From contig WPIO01000044.1 of the NCBI GenBank assembly GCA_009760855.2, positions 1,676,393 through 1,740,392 of the forward strand: a stretch of 64,000 nt of DNA. Direction: 5' to 3'. The position numbers were made by a program, and so were the translations under genes. How positions within the stretch are numbered: the first letter of the stretch is position 1; the number at the start of each line of letters is the position of its first letter. Source of the DNA: Cristatella mucedo. Lineage: Eukaryota > Bryozoa > Phylactolaemata > Cristatellidae. Below, one piece after another: positions 1 to 12,400 of this stretch. The notes under the pieces are model-generated. The model had not been told where the DNA came from and made no database searches. It saw only the letters and a program-made list of their open reading frames with translations.

Positions 1-1140
1 GATTAATATCATTTGCATCTCACTTGCTGGGGACAGGCTAGCTCCTTTAGCTTTAGCACTATCTCGATAGATACTACTATCTCGATAGACCACCGTTAGT
101 AACCACAACACAGTAAGGAGCAGACTTATATGCCCATTGGCGCGTTCAATGGCAAGTTTGACTAATCAGGTTGTTTACTATTATCGTCTAAGCAATCTAG
201 TCCTATCTGCCTTAGATTGTGTTAGACAGTCATTGATTTTCTTCCCTAGGCGGTATCATCACTTACAGCTGGACATGCAGGCCTCAGACACCGGACTCAA
301 TCTGCCCACTGTATCTCTCACGTTGCAGGCCTCTACCGTTATTGCTAAATATAGTAGAAATACTTTGTCAACTAAATATTACTATAATATACAACAATAG
401 CATTAGTAAATACTTTGTCATAAGCTCCATTTACCCACTTTATCTGCAGTGACTCCGATCGATCAGCCGAGATGTCAAGCTAAATTTCTTACTCCGACCT
501 CTTATGATGCCATAGCTTAGCTCTTTCATACCTACCTGAGCAGCTACCAGCCGATCTCGAGCCGAGGTCAGCTCGGATAATACATTAGCTGTCTCGTTCT
601 TGCACTTAAAGACTGTTGATGACACATGCTCTCTGGAAATGCAGCCCACTTCCACAATTTCTTTCTGCACCGAAGCTATTTAAATATGTTGTTGTTGTAT
701 ATGTTAAATACCCTGCTGAACTACTCAGCACAAAATTGTAGCAGTCCTTTCTTTGCTGGAACTTCTTTTCTTGACTGCCCTCTTTACTTGGTTTTGCCAT
801 TTTTTGCTTGCTTTAAATATTAAGGGGTCTTCAAATGCATACCAAAAGTAGCTTAGGGTTTGAGTGCACTACAGAAACATGCCAGCTTGTCATCTACCTA
901 GTCCCAAATAATTATGTCCACTCAGATAACACCCTTTTAGTTGCCCTGATTTGAGGAGTTACAGAAAGGGGATACATATATTGATACAGCACCGAAAATA
1001 TGTACCCTATCTGCCACTCTGGTTAATATGGTGTTCTGCATCCCATAGATATAGCAGCATTAGAAAGACAAGGGTTCCGTCCTAAGGATTTGAACCCACG
1101 ACCTCTAAAAGCAGCCGTGAGGGTCAGGCCAAAGCACCCA
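1..1140. other. Noncoding host DNA
   Basis: No supported gene. Positions 1070-1135 hold a minus-strand tRNA-like stretch (GGATTTGAACCCACGACC) that is probably a SINE remnant; the rest shows nothing recognisable. Confidence 0.5.
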
Positions 1141-2517
1141 CTTAATAATAATAATAATAATGCACTTGATAAAGCACCCTCAGAGAACTCAATCTCTTTC
1201 TAGGGGCTATACATTTGCAAAGGGAAATGCAATTGAATGCTGAGTAATATCATGCTTGATAAACGAACAAAATGAGTAACATGATTAGGGGTGACATGCA
1301 CAGGGTCAGCATGCAAATGAGGTTAGTGGCAGCATGCACAGTGTCAGCACCCATAAGCACATCAAGGACGAATCACAGGGACCCACTAAATGCTGTCCTA
1401 AATAGGTGTGTTTTTAAGTTCTTTTTAAATGTGGTCAGGTCAGGGGATGTTCTGACACAAGTCGGGAGTGAGTTCCAGGCTTTGGGAGCGTAAGAACTCA
1501 GTGCACGGTCCCCAAAGGATTTGAGGTTTGTACGAGGTATTGGTAAACTGTTGGATTCCGAGAGGCGGGTGGTACGATGCTTGGCCTGGTGGGGGAGCAG
1601 ATCTGAGAGATAGGCTGGAGCCAGAGAATGAAGTGATCTAAAAGTGAGCGACAAGACCTTGAACTCAATCCGTTGCTTGACTGGTAGCGAGTACAGGTCG
1701 GCGAGAAGTGGTGTGATGTGGCAACTGCGACGCTCAAGACAGACAAGCCTAGCTGCAGAGTTTTGCACCATCTGTAATCGCCTGATTGCACATGCCGGTA
1801 GGCCAGCGAGCAGTGAGTTACAGAAATCAAGACGGGTTGTCACAAATGCATGGACCAACTTAGACGTGGTATCCTTATCTAAACAAGCCCGAATTTTAGC
1901 AATGTTATGTAGCTGAAAGTAGGCAGACGACTGTGGAGCTATTGCGGTCGTCTAACAAGAGGTCATTTTAGAACATGACACCTACATTTTGAGCTGATTC
2001 AACTGGAGATATGCTGGCAGAGCCAATTTAGAGCGTCAGCCTTTCCAATATCTGAATGACACTGGGTTTGCCCATAACTAGTAAGTTAGTTTCATCATCG
2101 TTTAGTTCTAGAAAATTTGCTGCCCTCCATGTGTGGATGTAATCAATACATGCAGCAAGTGAGTTGAGAGAATTCGAGGTGTTCAAAGGCTGGGAGGGAT
2201 CAAAGCAAAGGTACAACTGAGTGTCATCCGCATAGAAGTGAACTGCCTAGATTGTGCTTGGCAATCACATCAGCAAGAGGGAGAGTATAAACCGTGAAAA
2301 GAACCGGACCTAGCACGGAGCCCTGAGGTACCCCATTTTTCAGAGGTACCTCGGACGATCTTTGTCCATTCACATCAATACTCTGGAGTCTCCCACTGAG
2401 ATAGGACCTGAACCACTGCAGAGCAGTGCCAGTGATGCCCAGGCGAGATGAAAGGCACTCTAGAAGAACCTCAAAGGTACAGTGAAGGGCCAACATGCTA
2501 CTAATACAGACCCTCAT
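1141..2517 (-). repeat. LINE family A, 3' half
   Basis: Minus-strand pieces of a CR1/Jockey-like reverse transcriptase: [37 protein letters not shown] and [12 protein letters not shown], then a 3' end with TAA-type repeats (1141-1165 on this strand ATAATAATA). Several frameshifts show it is dead. Confidence 0.85.
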
Positions 2518-3366
2518 CTCGTGGACTACCGAGTGGTGGCACTATAACAGGCGACGAGCTGAAGAAAGTGCACTGATGAAGGCAGCTTACAAGACAAAAA
2601 TGGTCATGAAAGATGCAGCAACATGCCCTCGAAAAAAACGAGCTGACAACAGCATAAAACTCTCCATGCTGCTTCACCATGTGTACAGCAACCCAGGGGC
2701 AAAGATCCGAGCTCGAGGACCCTTGGCGGTGGCAGGTGGTGGCAGCTGCCGGCACAAGAAATAGAGAGAGCACCCGACCTAGGGCGACGATGAAGCCCCC
2801 CCTCAGCTCACCTGGGCCAGCGCTAGCGAAGCGCCGGCTGCTGCAGGTAGCAGGTAGCTACAGGTTGCAGGTAGGAGCTGCAGGTAGTAGTAGCAAGACT
2901 CTGAAAGAATCACTAACGTTCAAGGTGTGGCTAAATTGCCGCAATGTTTTTAGTCCTTTGTAATATATGCAAGCAACTTCACACGAGCATGAGCCGGCTG
3001 CTTTCAACCACCCAGCGTCAGCCGAAGGCACAAGGGGCTCGGCAAAAGTGGCAGGTGTAAGCTGCCTGCTGCCGGCCGGGAAATGCCATTCTCAGGTAGC
3101 AGCCGACACCTGAGGTGAGGTGAGACGATCAAAGTGTCACCACAACTCCAGCTCGATGCGCTGCACGTCAGCAGTTGACCAGCGGAGCTGCTCACCCTGG
3201 GCAACAGGCCCGCCGCCTAGGTGGCTGTTTGTACAAATCAGAGTCGGCAGCTCTCGAAGGACACAGTAACCCTACAGCAAGCTCGCGTAGGACTCTCACA
3301 CCCTTTGCTACCAGTCCTAAGCAAGCCAGAAGCTGGGGGTAGGAGGGTAGCCAGGGCAGCTTCCTC
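2518..3366. other. VTA1 downstream region
   Basis: No gene supported. GC-rich stretches with a CAGGTAG-type simple repeat near 2840-2895. It probably contains VTA1 3'UTR next to 3367, but I see no clear polyadenylation signal. Confidence 0.4.
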
Positions 3367-3497
3367 TCACGACTCCTTGCCCGTTCGCAAGAGCTTGAGT
3401 GCCTTGTCCAGATTCTCGATGGCGGCCGAGCCGTCCTCATACTGCAGTGCGCTCGTGGCGAACTTGCAGTACTTCATGGCCTTCTGGTAGACTTCAG
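3367..3497 (-). CDS. VTA1: VTA1 exon 7 (C-terminal domain and stop)
   Basis: After acceptor GTCAG the exon encodes [20 protein letters not shown] and ends KLLRTGKES with TGA. This is the helical C-terminal domain by which VTA1 dimerises and contacts Vps4. Confidence 0.93.
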
Positions 3498-6400
3498 CTG
3501 ACAGCGATGCCCCCGCACCTGCTCGGGAAGAAAGAGAGCGATGGCGACCACAGGAGGACAATGGTCTGAACGTCCCGCAGGGCGCTGGCAGAGGAAGCAC
3601 AGGGAACAGCCGCTCGATACGCCCGCGTGCGGTCACTCGGTGCTGACAGCACGAGGATGCTGTGAGCACTGCCTCCGACGTCACTTCAGGCAAGTCCTCG
3701 GTCGGGGAACGACTCAAACAAGACCCCCGATAGGGGGCTCATCCGAGGTGCACGCCCAACGAGCACACATAAAATAGTGCGCAGGAAGACGAACGCACGA
3801 CCACGGGCTCTTAGTACTTGGCCGCTGTACGTAAGCACGGCTTTATGAATGAATGTTGGTCTGATGAACCTCAAGCAAGGCAGTGCACAATGCAGTCACC
3901 CACCCCAACCTCCCCAGCCCAGTTACCTGCAGCAGAAGGCAAAAAAAGAACGCACAGGAAGCCATGCCGGGCTAAACCAAGAACAAGCAAGCACCGAGCA
4001 GCAACGTCCCCTTGGGAGCAAAGCAGCAGCTCAGCTCACAGGGAATGTCTAGTGGAATAAGACCAGTCAGACCGAGCCATCAGTACGACGGCAGGTTGAA
4101 GAGAGGACAAACAAACGGGGAGAGAGAAAAACACGTAAACAAGTTCAGCTAGTGGGCAGCTCTCCAGCACTGGAGAGGGCATGCTCGGCTTGGCAGCAAG
4201 GCAAAATAGCTGACACAATTCCATACAGCTCACAATGTAATATAACAGAGCCGGCCCAGTGGTTCCTGGTCGATGGAAAACTCATGGAAGACTTGCCATC
4301 TGTCAGCTAGGTTCTGCACGTGCACGAGCTGCACAGCTGTTCTTGGCATGACCAGCGCTTTGATGCCGGCACTAGCTATGCACAGCTCAGCAGTTTCATT
4401 CGATACAAGGCTAGGCACGGCTGACTCTGTGCATACCTTGAATTATTGCTGTTAACACAAGGGGGAGCATACAGCAGTACTATTTTTGCATAGAAATGTC
4501 ACAGTCACACCCCTTGTCCTAATATGTATGCCAGCACACAGGCGATGCTACTAAAGTATGCAGCTTCATTTCCGAATCTGGCCACTGCCATTTTCAACAG
4601 CATCACCATTGAAAATATGTTATGAAGATGACACTGAGTTGCACCTTTACTTTAAAGGCCTTGAAGCATGTCGAATTCATTTAACTCCCTTGCTACATGA
4701 TGCGACGACTTCCATACATAGATGGCAACAAACTTTCTTAAATTAAATGATTGTAAAACTAATAATAACAATAATAATAATTCACTTGATAAAGCGCCCT
4801 CAGAGAACTCAATCTCTCTCTCTAGGCGCTTTACATTTGCTGTAAAGTGAAATGCAATGGAATGGTAAGTAAAATCATGCTTGAAAAACAAACGAAATGA
4901 ATAATATGGTTAGGGGTGACATGCACAGGGTCAGCATGCAAATGTGGTTAGTGGCAGCATGCAGTGTCAGCACGCATAAGCACATCAAAGACGAATCACA
5001 GGGACCCACTAAATTCTTATCAGCTATGGGCAAACCAAGTCTGATTCAGCATTTGGAAAGGCTAACGCTCAAATTCGGCTCTGCCAGCATATCTCCTGTT
5101 CAATCTGCACGAAATCTAGGTGACCTTACATTAGACGACAACGACGACGTCAGCTCCACAGAAAAGTCTGGTTATTCTTTTTTTAGTTACGAAACATTGC
5201 TAACATTCGGAGTTGTTGAGATAAGAGATACAACATCTAAATGGGTCCACGCATTTGTGACATCCCGTCTTGACTTCTGCAACTCACTGCTTGCTGGTCT
5301 ACCGTTATGTGCAATCAGGCCCTTGAAGCTTGTGCAAACCTCTGCAGCTAATCTGCCCCCTTGCCCAGACGACCTATAGTCTACCATAGACACTAAACTA
5401 GCTATCTCTCCTGAGCTCAAGCTAGAAAAGCCAACAAAAGATCAGAACTGAATGGCCATCGACAGGCATACGAGGACTACTGTAGGTCGTACCAATCGAT
5501 CCTAGCAAAGGCCAAGTACAGCTTCTATACAAACATTGTTGAATCACAGATGCACAATTCAAACATGCTGATACCGATGATCAACCATCTCCTCAACCAC
5601 TCCCATGTTAGCTCCATACCTAATGATTCCTGTGATGATCAAGCAGATCGCTTCTCCAGCTTCTTTGTCAAGACGATAGACAAGATCATGGAGTCCATCC
5701 CTGTGATGGCAGCATCCCCCCCGAAATGCTGCCCCTCAATTCCATGTAGCACCTCAATGTCTAGATGAAAGCAGGTCACTAGTGATCTCGTCCTGAAGTT
5801 CATATCCCTATCAAAGGAGACAACTAGTCCTTTGGACCCTATTCCCACTGTCCTGCTTCAACGATGTATTGATCTGCTGCTGCAATGCATAACTAACATT
5901 TTAAATGTGATTAGGCTCAGGCCAAGTCCCAGCACCTTTCAAAAAGGCTGTAGTCAGGCCACTACTCAAGAAAGCGACACTGGACCAAGATATTTTGAGC
6001 AATTCCTGCCCAGTTTCTCTTCAACCGTTCTTATCAATGACAATGGAACGAGTCGTAGCAGACCAGCTGAACTTATACATTGAAACTTCCAACCTAGCTA
6101 GTAAGCTCCTGTCTGGCTTTAGAGCTAATCCCTCCAAAAAGTCAGCATTGTTTCGGATGTTCAACAACCTACTTAGGAATGCATACATGGGCACAGTATC
6201 TCTGCTTGTTTTGCTCGATCTTTCGGCAGCTTTTGATACAATCGATCACCAACTCCTGCAGTGCCTCTCATCTCGCTCGGGCATCACTGGCACTGCTCTG
6301 CACTGGTTCAGGTTCTACCTCAGTGGGAGACTCCAGAGTGTTGATGTGAATGGACAAAGATAGTCCCGAGAAACCCCTAAAATATGGGGTACCTCGAGGC

Positions 6401-9400
6401 TCCTTGCTTGGTCAGATTCTTTTCATGGTTAATAGTCTCCCTCTTGCCAATGTGATTGCCAAGCACAATCTAGGCTATCACTTCTATGTGGATGAAACTC
6501 AGTTTCACCTTTGCTTTGATCCCTACCAGCCTTCGAGCACCTCGAATTCTCTCAACTTGATGCATGTATTGATGATGTCCACACACCGACAGCAGCCAAT
6601 TTTCTTAAATTGAATCATGATAAAACCAACTTACTATTTATGGGCGAACCAAGTGTGATTCGGAAATTAGAAAGGCTAACGGTCAAAATCGGCCTTGCCA
6701 GCATATCTATCTCCTGTTTAATCTGCACGAAATCTAGGAGTCATGTTCCAAAGTGACCTTCGTTAGACGACCACATCAGCTTCACAGTCGTCTGCCTACT
6801 TTCAGCAACATAACATTCCTAAAATTACAGCTTGTTTAGACAGGGACACTGCATCTAAATTGGCCCATGCATTTGTGACATCCCGTCTTGACTTCTGTAA
6901 CTCTCTGCTTGCTGGCCTACCGACCAGTGCAATCAGGCACTTACAACTGGTGCACAACTCAGCAGCTTGGTGAGTCTGTCGCGAGTGGTTCAGCTGCCAC
7001 AGAACCCACTTCTTGCCAACCTACACTGGCTCTCAGTCCAGCAAGGCATCGACTTAAAGGTTTTTCACTGACTTTCGGGTCCTTTCATCCAGCCTACCTA
7101 TCAGATCTTCTCCCCCAGCAGGCTAAGCATAATTCCACCTGCTTTTCGGAATCTAAGCGTTCCCCATACCCTGTATAAATCTCAACTCCTTTGGAGACTG
7201 TGCCTTAAGTTTGTCCAAAGCCTGGAACTCACCCCATACTTATATCACATCATCTCCTGACTTGTTCACTTTTAAAAAGACTGCATTTATTTATCCCAGC
7301 ATTTAGCGGGTCCCTGTGATTCGTCCTTTATGTGCTTAAGCATGCTGACACTGTGCATGCTGCCACTAAGCAAGCTTGCATGATAACCCTGTGCATGTCA
7401 CTCCAAACCTGTTATTCTTGTTGTTTATTGAGCATGCTACCACTAACTAATCGATCGACCTCCTTTGCCGAGATTGTAAAGCACCTAAAAAGGCATTGCA
7501 TTCTATGAGGACTCTATATCAAATGTATTGTTATTATTATCGTCGTGAGCGTAGCAGTAGCCACATGACACCACTTCTCGTCGACCTATTCTGGCTTCCA
7601 GTCAACCAACACATCGATTTAAAAGTTTTGTCACAGTCACCCATGTCTGCTCGAAATTTAAGCTTCGTTTTCGACAGCTACCTACATTTTTTTTTAAATC
7701 TTCATTCAGAAGACTGCTTCTACAGCTAGCCACCACGTTGGATCTTTATATAAGATAAGGAGCATTCTTCCACGATGACTTTCAAAAAATTTAACTAGCT
7801 CCTTAGTTCCGTCTCGGCTTGATTATTGTAATTCCTTTTTGGCTGGGCTACCAAAAAAGCAACTCGGCCACTGCACATGGCTATGGATATGGCTGCAAAG
7901 CTAGCTTTCAAGTCCCAGAGGTTTGACCATGAGTCTTCTTTGCTAAAAGAGCTAGCATGGCTGCCGGTTGATCAACGAATACAGAGCAAAGTTCTTACGC
8001 TGACCCACAAGGCCTGCCACTGGTTGGCTCATCCATACCTAGCTGAACTGCTGCACCAGTTTCAGCCTCCTCGTGCCCTCAGGTCCTGTATGGACAAGAA
8101 ATTAGCTGTTACAATCCTCCTTTCAAGACCGTTGGCAACATAAGCTTCAACTCTGCAGGTCCTAGACTGTGGAACTCGCTACCACAATTCTTACGAATCG
8201 ACAACTACTCTCCTACTGCCTGTTTATGGCTCATCCTTTTCAGCTGTCCTGAGCTGCTACTTCCATGCCACTCACTACAGCAACTGCTCTCCTGACTTAT
8301 CTATGCTTCCCACTTTCTCTTTGTTGCACAACATGAAGTCTGCTGGCTACCGAGTGCGTACCGAAAGCTGCTTAGGCCGTGAGTGCATTATACAAAAATC
8401 ACCTGGGTAACACCCACACAGTCTTTGTGGCCTTGTGGAGTTACAGACAGAGATACATTACATTACATTTAGGTCCCTTCATTCATCGGTCCAGCCTAGC
8501 TATCAGATTTACTCCCCCTATCAGGCTGAGCATCGTACCACCGGCTTTCCTTAATCGAATCGTTTACCTATACCTTATACAAACCTCAAATCCTTGGGAG
8601 ACAGTGCCTTTAGTTAGTATGCCCCCAAAGCCTGGATCTCACTTCCGAGTTGTGTCACGACATCCCTTGACTCAACCACATTTAAAAAGAAGATAAACAA
8701 GTATCCATTTATGACAGCAGTTAGTGGGTCCATGTGATTCGTCCTTTACTCGCCTATGCGTGCTGACTCTATGCACGCTGCCACTAACCATATTTGCATG
8801 CTGATCCTGTGTACGTCACATCTAACCATGTTGTGCTTGTTGTGTCATCGAGCATGCTAACACTAAACATTTGAATCCTGCTTCCTTTGCAGAAACTGTA
8901 AAGTGCCTAGAAAGAGATTGAATTCTCTGAGGGTGCTATATCAAACGTATTAATACGATTACCATAATGGAATGCCTAAGACATGCTCTGAACCGATGAC
9001 TCTGGGTCGAATGAGCCCAGCCATAGCAGCCAATCTAGCACTTGCCTGCATTAGAGAATACCTCGGCAAGATTCCCATCATCTAGCCAATCCAATTTGAT
9101 ATGCTGCTCAAGCACAAACACGGGCGGGCACGCACTCACCTTAACTCGGCAATGCGCATATAGTATAGGGAGTACGAGGCAGTTGAGGAAGGGATCCATG
9201 AGCAAAGGGGCATACATTTTCATCGGATTACTAGGGGGCTTCTCTAACCATGCAGATGCTGCTGGTAGCTGCAAACGACTTTTGCAATAGGATAATTACA
9301 GTTGGTGCAACACACTGCATCTAGGCTTGTATGCAGTGAACGTCGACATTGTCACATTACATCACTTCTTACCAACCTTGTCTGGCTAACAATCAAGCAG

Positions 9401-12400
9401 CGCATCGACTTCCAGGTTTTGTCACTTACTTTTAGGACAGTTCATTCTCTTTCTACAGCCTTCCTATTCACACTACTTTCCAGCCAGTCCCTGCACTCTA
9501 CCAATGCATGTCTTACTCAAGAGAGCAGTAATGGCTCACTAGGTACGGCAGTTGCTTTTCACGACCTCGGCCCCGAGGTCATGGGTTCGAATCCTGCGGT
9601 GGACGATCCTTTATCGCCACTACAAGTGGTGGTGATAGCCGTAAAGGCTCTTCTGTCGGTATACAAAAAACGGCTGTTAAATCAGCTAGCATTTATTTAT
9701 TTAAGTCGCTTATCTGTGCCTCTAGCCCCTGGGTCTTAGCCAAGGAGTAAGGTGCTTGCTCTTCATGAACCAAGTCGTGGGTTTGAGTCCTTCAATTAGG
9801 CCATCCATTATTGCCCACTGCAAGCAGTGGAGATAGCCGTTAAGGCTTCAGCTATATAAAATGAGTCTGAATCAGCTAAGCTTTAACCTTTAACTTAAGC
9901 CATCCTCAAATCCTTTGGATCAATAGCTCTAGTTAGCATGCTCCAAAAGCCCGGACCTCTCTCCCGACTGATGTACTGACATCCACGCCTTGAAGGCATG
10001 CTGGTTCGATCAGTCGTTCAGGTGCTCGCCCCGACCGAGGTCAGGGCAAATGTATTTGATGGGCCAGGTCGTCGATTCGAACCCGTGGCATATGTAAAGT
10101 GCCTGAATTAAGATTAAGTTCTCTTACGGCACTATACCAACGAATTGCATTTTTTAATATTTAAAAAAGAGCTAAAAACTAACCGGCTGCCTAAAGCATT
10201 GCTCGGTGTTGTAGACGTGGAATCGTCCTTATCAATAAATAACTCGTTGGTACAGCACCCTAAGAGAACTCAATCTCTATCCAGGTACTTTACATATGCC
10301 GCAGGGCTCGAGCCCACGACCACAGTAGTCAGAGGTGAGCATCTTGACCTTTCTCATCCAAGGTAAGCACCTTAACTCGTGGGCCACACCAGGGCAGGGT
10401 GTCCTTTATGTGGTTATGAGTATTGGCATCATGTTTATCATTAACTAATTGCCAGGCTTCCTTAACTGCAAATGTGAAGTACCTGGAATGATCTACACTT
10501 TTCTTAGGGGGCAGTACAAATGTCTTATTATAATTATATAGTAAAATTTCTATTTTTAGGAGTTGAATAAGGTGAGGCTTCTCAATCAAGACCGATATAT
10601 GCAAAGGCTTGAGGTTCGTGCCATGCTTCAAGCCCAACGACAGGCGATCGAGGTTTAAGAGCTAACGTGTCAGCAAGTGCATCTGCCGGGTTAAGTGTCA
10701 GCAAGTACTCCAGACTAACAGTAACCACCGGATCAGATCACAATCTCGAACCTGGTCCCATAGCATGGAGCAACCACCAGAAGACCACATGCTCATTACT
10801 ATGAATAGCGAATTGAGTGCCAACAGCAAGCATCGCTTGTGCACACATCGAGGCAGGTGAGTGATGAGTGTAGCTACAGCATTCAAATTCATTGCCATTA
10901 GCCATCTGCTCTTACCAGCTGCCGGGGGCTGAGCTGCAGGCACAGCAGCTGATATATTTCGGCGTGGGGCTGCTTCAGGTTGTGCCAGGCTGCTAGGCTT
11001 CAGCTCGCCAGTGCTACTGCCAACGCCTATAGGTCCTCGAAGCGGCCCGCCTACTTGGCCGACGTCAGCTGCATCAACAACAAAAGGATGCATTGGACAG
11101 CTGATGACCAGCAATAACCCATCGCAAATTCACTGTGAGTATTAAATATGAAACAGCAACAATAGCACCCAAAGCACAAGTTAGACACCTACTCGGATCA
11201 GAAGAGAAGTCAACCAGGCCACCAGTGTATCCACCTCCGGCAGCCAGTGCAGCAGCCCCACCTGCCACCAGCTCCTCATCCTCGCCTGCAGCGACAGGCC
11301 CTGGAATCGGTGCTTCGCCGGTCTTCAGGCACTTGTGAATATAAGCTGCCTTCCATTTAGCATACTTGCTGTGCTTTGCTAGCTGCAACGAACAGGAAGT
11401 CAAAACTGCTGCTCCGAAATCCTGCCCTCATTCGAGCTACTACACACCAAAGGCAACACAAGCTAGACAACAAATCATTCACAAAAGGCAGCCAAACATA
11501 CAAAGGACATAAGAATGAGGTACAAACAAGTACCCACAAGCATAAAAGAAGAAATCCAGGGCCGCCTGCTAATAGGACCCTTGATTAGTAATAAGCACTG
11601 AATCCTGACAGGTAAGTACACCAAACACAAAGGAACCCAAGAAAGGCAAGTTCAACAGGGCACAAGGTCAGTTGAGGGAAACAGATGAGCCTTCAGATAA
11701 GACTTCAATGATACACGGTCAAAGGGTGTGGTAAAAGAAGCTGAAAGCAAATTAAAGACTTCCCGTGCTTATGAACTTAAGGCTGGATCACTAAAAAAAA
11801 TTCAATTTAGTGCCAGGATCAGCGGAAAGTCTGGATGCCAAAAACTAGGTCTTGTGACCGTACTCTGCAGGGGCAAGCATGTCGAATGGGTAGGGCAGTG
11901 AAAACGAGTGAACCAACCAGCAAGCCAGAGAGAGGATCTTCAAGTTAGTTTGATATCTGATAGGGAAGCTCAGAGAGAAGTGGTGTGACGTGGCAGCTAT
12001 GTGGTTGACGACCGACCAGACGAGGTGCTCAGTTTTCCACCAGTTGTGGACAAGGAGGACACTTGCTGGCAGTCAATGAATCAATGGAATTGTAGTCGTG
12101 ATGTCACTAATGCATGAACTAGTTTGGCTGTTGCACTTGTGCCTAAGCAGGCCTTGATTTTGGCTATGTTCATTAGCTGAAAGTACACAGACTTGGCAGA
12201 GTAGGCAGTAAGCTTTGTCCAAGGACAAGCTGCTTTGGAATATCATTCACAGATCATGGGGCATACCTCACTAGATAGGCACCAAATGCACCAATCTTGA
12301 GGATGAGATATTCCAACTTCAGGGATACTAGGGTTGCCCATAACTATTTAGTTGGTGCTATCGTCGCTAAGCTTCAAGAAGTTAATGGCCTCCAAGAGCC

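Noticed and set aside
3541-3777. Plus-strand ORF opposite VTA1 exon 7 and its intron
   Set aside because: GC-rich shadow frame with no homology; the minus strand carries the conserved VTA1 exon.
9560-9605. Functional tRNA gene
   Set aside because: Box B-like sequence is part of a SINE with many diverged copies; no complete cloverleaf is visible.
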